The notes under the pieces: model-generated | What the model was told of the DNA's origin: nothing | The model's input: only the letters and a program-made list of their open reading frames with translations | Database searches by the model: none | Assembly (NCBI RefSeq): GCF_000003605.2 | Contig: NW_003110489.1 | Location: forward strand, 83,056 to 96,912 | DNA: 13,857 bases | Reading direction: 5' to 3' | DNA from: Saccoglossus kowalevskii | Lineage: Eukaryota; Hemichordata; Enteropneusta; Harrimaniidae | Made by a program: the position numbers and the translations under genes | Shown here: positions 9,535-13,857 of the stretch, piece by piece | Layout of the letters: every line of letters starts with the position of its first letter | Position numbering within the stretch: the stretch's first letter is position 1

Positions 9535-11591
9535 TCATTTATCTTGAAACCTTTTTTTCACGTCATTGGGTACATCGACGTGCATGGGTAGAATGACGTA
9601 ATTCCCCTTCCCTAGTTTTGAAATCTCAACATTCGGACACATGTATTCCTTCTCACCCGTAATGCCGCAGTCGTTCTGCGTGTACCCATCGCCCTTGAAA
9701 AGTTCAAACAATCTAAGCTCGCAATAAAAAAACAATCTAGTTTGCCAAGTTTTGACTGGTTTCTTGAGGCTAACATATTTGTCATAACTCATGTACATTT
9801 CGTCAGGTGGTTCTTTTATTGCCTCAATGAATTTGAACCCGGCTTGTTTCTCGTAAAATTCGACATTGTGCTGCTTGATTTCTTCAAGGTGTTGCAGCAG
9901 TGTGTTTTGTGCTTTGGGGTAGTACGCCTTGGTGAAGTCCACCACACCGCCCCAGGATGCCCGAACGACCTTAATTTTCTCGGGACGAAACAACACAAGC
10001 CAGAAAGACCGATTTTCTTGGCACACCTGAAACAGAAGATGATTGATTTACTCATTATTTGTCATGGAAAAAATACAACAAAATATCGTCTATAATTCAT
10101 GTCGAGTTACTACAAAGCATATGTACATAACTACAAGTTTGCCATAATTCTGCTTGACGATGATATCGGACAAATCATAGCATGGTGATCACAGGATATA
10201 TATTGTTGTAGCTTTATGTTCTCATCAATATTATTGATTTTGAAAGATATAGAAATTGTTGTCGATTTGAGTAATAGAATTTATAACAAAAAACATAGTT
10301 GTAATAATTAGTTTACCTTTAAAAGAGACACTATACATCTGATATTACAGCAAGTCTCAGAAGTAGTGGGGCAGCCAATTTGCCAGCGAGATTCGAAAGC
10401 CAACTGTTCACAGTCAAAAACCAAGCAGTTAGCCAATTCGCTTGCGAGTTTGCAAATTGGCTTCCACAATTCTTCTCAGACTTGTTGTAAAGCGTCTCCA
10501 ATGTCATGTTTAGAGGCCATAAATCGTAGAGAGTATTCTCTGGGCAAAAATTAGCATATTTGGCGAGAAATAATAACCAAACATAACTCATAAATAGTGC
10601 AATATAGACGAGAACACGTAATTGTTAGTATGGTTGTTTGACACTATATACTAATAGACACAAAATGTTCTTATTAGCATTCATCTGAGTACGCAAATAC
10701 GCATGGGTACATTGATTGTTTTGGTACTGTGCCATTGCAAATACATTTGTTAGTTTAGGATAAATCATAATCCGATTTGGTCTACGGTATGGAGTACCGA
10801 ACAACAATATTAAAAAATTATATACATATGTTTTCTTCAATATTTAATTTAATTTCAGACAGACTCACGGGACACCTAGTGTGCTAGATATAAGACCAGT
10901 GGCACTATATAATCTTGATAATAACAATTATCGGATTATATATATATATATATATACATACATATGGTTCATATAATTCAACATAAACATTCCAGTATAA
11001 GGTTAAATAATTAATACTTTTGTAAAATAATTGAAAAAAGGAAGAAATAATTACATGATCATGCGTTATGAATGGTTGGCAGTCTTGTATAGCCACATCA
11101 GTTAGCCTCCAACCTGTCGATTTATTTTTGGTTAAATCCTAACATGAAATTAGGGGTGCGTGGGATCATGTATCATTGGCTGGTATGAGAATATCTGAAA
11201 TATGGTTATTATTGAGAAAATATCATTGAACTATTATACTATCAACAAATAGAAATGAAAACAAATAGAAACTTACTTTTCTGTAAATATATTCTGGTAG
11301 ATACCCTAGATGTTGCAGCATGTCGTACGGTTTCCTTGACAACAACGCATTTGTTATTGTTTCTGGTCCGAATACAAACGCTGTTTTTCGACCGGGTATG
11401 AAAGACAGCTTGTCCGGTTCACCCAGATCCATCGTAGTACAAATACGACCGTATATGGGTTCAGCGAGCTTACAATTCAAAACGTTATCTGTCTGCAATT
11501 CATTTGTGGCGTTGGCACTTTCCAACGCCACCGCCTCGTAAAAATATTTCGCGAGGTCATCGAAATCCATTTCATTCTTGCGACCTGCCAT
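9535..11591 (-). CDS. Unrecognised two-exon protein (gene C), 268 aa
   Basis: On the minus strand, exon 1 is 11591-11277 (ATG, 105 codons) ending at AAA|GTAAGT. Exon 2 is 10026-9535 after acceptor TGTTTCAG, 163 codons plus TGA. Both boundaries are phase 0, joining EYIYRK to VCQENRSF. I do not recognise the family. The product is mixed alpha/beta in appearance, with no signal peptide and no membrane segment, so it is probably soluble. It begins MAGRKNEMDFDDLAKYF. A middle part (residues about 60-130) has PGRKTAFVFGPETI and FWLVLFRPEKIKVVRASWGG, which read like beta strands of a compact domain. Residues about 140-185 (NTLLQHLEEIKQHNVEFYEK and on) look helical. Four cysteines lie in exon 2. Normal codon use, a good donor and acceptor, and phase agreement across a 1,250-bp intron support a real gene. 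It lies head-to-head with gene B. Confidence 0.7.
10373..10462. repeat. Imperfect inverted repeat (hairpin) in the intron of gene C
   Basis: The outer arms AGCCAATTTGC (10373-10383) and GCAAATTGGCT (10452-10462) pair perfectly, and inner CAACTG and CAGTT pair around a loop of about 19 nt. There is also a direct repeat: AGCCAATTTGCCAGCGAG at 10373 and AGCCAATTCGCTTGCGAG near 10430. It could be a fold-back element or an unannotated hairpin RNA. Confidence 0.55.
10934..10958. repeat. (TA)n microsatellite
   Basis: A run of about ten TA repeats, followed by TACATACATATG, in the intron of gene C. Confidence 0.85.
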
Positions 11592-11980
11592 GCTGAAACA
11601 ACGAGTCGATCACATAATTCATAGTCCCACATTCGGAACACGTTTTAATGAATCGAACAACAACTATTAACCAATACATAACTGCTACGTCACGTACGTC
11701 TTAACACATATTTTCAATTATACAATGTAGTATATATATCGCCCATAAATGTGTTTTTTTGGTTAGACGAAAGTGTGGACTGGAAAAAAATGTTGCACAC
11801 ACACACACATTGTTATACCCGGAAATAGTAGCCGTTCACAATTTACGTAGGAGTGTGTTCCATTGAAAACTACATTTGTAGTTTTGACTGTGTTTGTTTT
11901 GAGAAGGGTCACCATAGTTCGAGAAATTCAACACAGTCTTCAACAATATTGTGACACCACTTCCACAGCCAATCGACCAC
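11592..11980. promoter_or_regulatory. Shared upstream region of divergent genes C and B
   Basis: These 389 bp separate the ATG of gene C (minus) from the ATG of gene B (plus), so both promoters must lie here unless there are unseen 5' exons. The region is a diverged copy of 2162-2505 upstream of gene A. Retained blocks include GAGTCGATCAC after the C start codon, TACGTCAC (11686-11693, a CRE/ATF-like half site) and an ATAAATGTGTTTTTTT block. A short CA run sits at about 11798-11810. Bidirectional use is inferred from geometry. Confidence 0.45.
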
Positions 11981-13857
11981 ATGGATGGAACGTCGCCGAG
12001 CTTTTCGCCGTCTCCTGACGTCTGGTGTGACCCTCTTCAGGTGTTACCGCCAGATAAGTATACACAGCTTTTACAACAGTTAAGAAAACAGGTACCGTCA
12101 TCCTTAAAGGTCAGTTTGTAACACATAAGGTAATTTAAAATCAATTTGTCGATGATACTACTGATGTTATGACCGTGACAGTGTCATGTCAAAGGTCAGG
12201 TAATCAATGTCACCCGACCCCACCTCGTCACAGTGATGACAGCTGTCAGATATGTGGCAATCGCTGCGACTAGTATCTCCAAGTCAATATCCGATCATTA
12301 AATGCTCCAGGGTTGAAGGTGGGGATGGGGAAACCACTAACCCATATGCGTGAGAGTCGCGTTTGACATTGACTGTGTCGTAAAACGCAAAAACCATGCC
12401 GAATTGTTAAAGGGAAAAATGACGTCGCGTACGCCCGATATGAATCTATACTACACATTTATTGTCATTTGTTTTTTTTATTTACGCAAAATTCGAAAGC
12501 ATGCGACGACGTCAACTGCTCTTTAAATTTACAAACGGGGAACATTTTGTATTAAAATATAGAGTAAGTATTGATTACGAGTGAATAATATGTTTTGCAA
12601 TCTTAACACCTCAGCAAAACGTGTCATTTTGTTAGCAAACTTTCATCTACTGTTCTGTTCTTTATTATTCGGTTCCCATGAATACTTAGTCCATGGAGGT
12701 AGAAAAGACCTCCATGGTCTAATCGTACTAAAGTCTCCAATGTTATAAGCTGCTATTATGCTACATGGAATAAATATATATGAATATATATAAATAGCGG
12801 ACAATTTACCTACAGTGTTGTTTCTTGTGAAGGTCATTGGACACCTGAATTCCAACATGAAAGATGCTAAACATTTTGAACTATCGGCGTATGTGGACGA
12901 ATGGCCAACGTTTTCTGTGTTGCTCTGCGTAGTTCCGACTGCAGAGGGGATTATGGTAAGCAATTTACACTTGTTCTTGTCTTTCACGATCTCACCACAT
13001 GCCCCTTTCTTGGTTTGATACGCCGAGCTTGCCTCTTCATCATTTGACAAATAATCAAATCAAACATCGAACCATCGCTATTTAGATATAATCCACTCTT
13101 AGGGTCTCTAATACTAGCCCTGCCTCTCCAGCGCCCACACCCAATGTTAATTGTAAATGCTCCTCTTCAGGACACATATAGTTTTCTGGAGGGCATATAC
13201 AAGTACAAGTAGTGAGTGCTGTTAAATGAATTACAAGTATTTCCGAATATAAGTACAGACTAATTTTATTGTAAAATTGATTTCTTTGTAGATGTATAAA
13301 AACGATATTGTATTTCACGCCACTGATGAACTGAAACTAAAGTATGTATTGCAGAATACACGGGTTATTGACTGGAATAAAAGTGTACATTTCAAAGGTG
13401 TGTCTCCATTATGTTCATTGTCAGCAACTCGTTGGTTCGTCTGAAGTTGGTTATTGTGTCTAATCATACTATCAGTCATGTAATGGTGTGGTAGATAAAT
13501 ATATTAAAAGGACAATTGTAGTGATTATAATACTACAAATTGTGAACGAGGATGGCCTAAGTGACCATTTTGACGACGTACTCTGACTAAAGGATCACGT
13601 GGAACTCAACAATGATTGCACACGCAAGTGGTGCTCTGATATCCGCCATGAATAATTGAAAAAAAAACATGACCTAATTCGGAAAGATGGCAAACAACTA
13701 TTGTCATATTTCATTTCGTTTCTGCAGGTATCGAGAGCAGGTTCAAGTCTATCTTACTGGACTGTATGCCTGCCATAGTGAACTCTGGGAAAACGTACGG
13801 GCCGATGTTTATATCTCTGACAAAGAAGACTCTTTGTACAGACCGTACGATATCTTG
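11981..13857 (+). CDS. GLYAT-like paralogue (gene B), 3' partial, probable frameshift in exon 4
   Basis: Exons are 11981-12109 (43 codons), 12833-12955 (41 codons), 13292-13397 and 13728 to about 13844 or beyond; the rest lies outside the window. Order and phases match gene A. In exon 2, 29 of the first 32 residues are identical to A; in exon 3, 24 of 35 are, including an unbroken block LKLKYVLQNTRVIDWN. Exon 1 has one copy of the 14-residue segment that A has twice. Exon 4 keeps the A-like start (IESRFKS, then CMP) but lacks one base near 13773-13776. After that point the A-like residues (HSEL, DVYI, KED) lie in another frame. The donor aligned with A's would be a weak ACC|GTACGA. The GNAT half is not in view. 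This may be a young pseudogene, a gene with a changed C-terminal part, or an assembly indel. Confidence 0.75.
12110..12832 (+). other. Intron 1 of gene B
   Basis: The donor side (AAAGGTCAGTTTGT, AATTTAAAA) and a block with TTTTGTATT and AAAATATA match gene A's intron 1. About 260 bp near 12160-12440 have no counterpart in A; that stretch contains TCAAAGGTCA, a nuclear-receptor-like half site, and TGACGTCG. The 3' end shares GGACAATTTACC and GTTTCTTGTGAAG with A. Confidence 0.6.
12692..12720. repeat. Perfect 10-bp inverted repeat in intron 1 of gene B
   Basis: CCATGGAGGT and ACCTCCATGG face each other across a spacer of about 7 nt. The corresponding part of gene A's intron (near 4605-4620) lacks this stem, although flanking text (GTCTAATCGT, CTAAAGTCTCCA) is shared, so the stem was gained in B or lost in A. 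Confidence 0.6.

Larger units (their letters stand above)
10027..11276 (-). other. Intron of gene C
   Basis: A 1,250-bp phase-0 intron with donor GTAAGT and acceptor TGTTTCAG. It holds the hairpin at 10373-10462 and the TA microsatellite. No further exon is needed to keep the frame. Confidence 0.65.

Noticed and set aside
9742-10095. Plus-strand 117-codon frame
   Set aside because: It is antisense to exon 2 of gene C, whose frame has matching splice sites and better protein character.
10331-10591. Possible extra exon within the gene C intron, minus strand
   Set aside because: The frame runs through the hairpin repeats, and gene C's two exons already join in phase 0 without it.
12643-13050. 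Minus-strand 135-codon frame
   Set aside because: It overlaps exon 2 of gene B in antisense and its readable part is the shadow of that conserved exon.

Overview
The window looks like nuclear DNA from an invertebrate animal. It is AT-rich, its genes are split by GT-AG introns, and most of it is non-coding, with minisatellites, hairpins and decayed mobile elements. The repeat in the first large intron resembles repeats common in bivalve molluscs. A mollusc is therefore my best guess, but nothing here proves it.

Three genes can be supported. Gene A (2506-7038, +) has five exons and encodes a complete 310-residue glycine N-acyltransferase-like (GLYAT-like) enzyme. It has the N-terminal Gly_acyl_tr_N region and a C-terminal GNAT acetyltransferase fold. 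Gene B (from 11981, +, running off the right edge) is a tandem paralogue with the same exon phases for exons 1-4. Exon 4 of B carries a one-base deletion relative to A, and a decoy splice acceptor lies just upstream of its exon 2, so B may be a pseudogene in progress. Gene C (11591-9535, -) has two exons, encodes 268 residues of unrecognised family, and lies head-to-head with B across 389 bp.

Layout: 1-2150 has no gene but holds a fossil reverse-transcriptase fragment. 2150-2690 is the upstream region and exon 1 of A; it is a diverged copy of 11590-12120. 2677-4913 is a large intron carrying an A-specific insertion with five degenerate ~130-bp repeats. 4914-7038 holds A exons 2-5. 7039-9534 is intergenic and includes a 14-unit minisatellite (7384-8183). 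9535-11591 is gene C. 11592-11980 is the shared C/B upstream region. 11981-13857 is gene B.

The main story is a segmental duplication about 9.5 kb apart. It copied the GLYAT-like gene with its upstream region, and recognisable similarity ends at the start codon of gene C. GLYAT-family enzymes conjugate acyl-CoAs to glycine or related amines, usually in mitochondria, and tandem clusters are usual for the family. Nothing shows what C does or whether its pairing with a GLYAT-like gene is functional.
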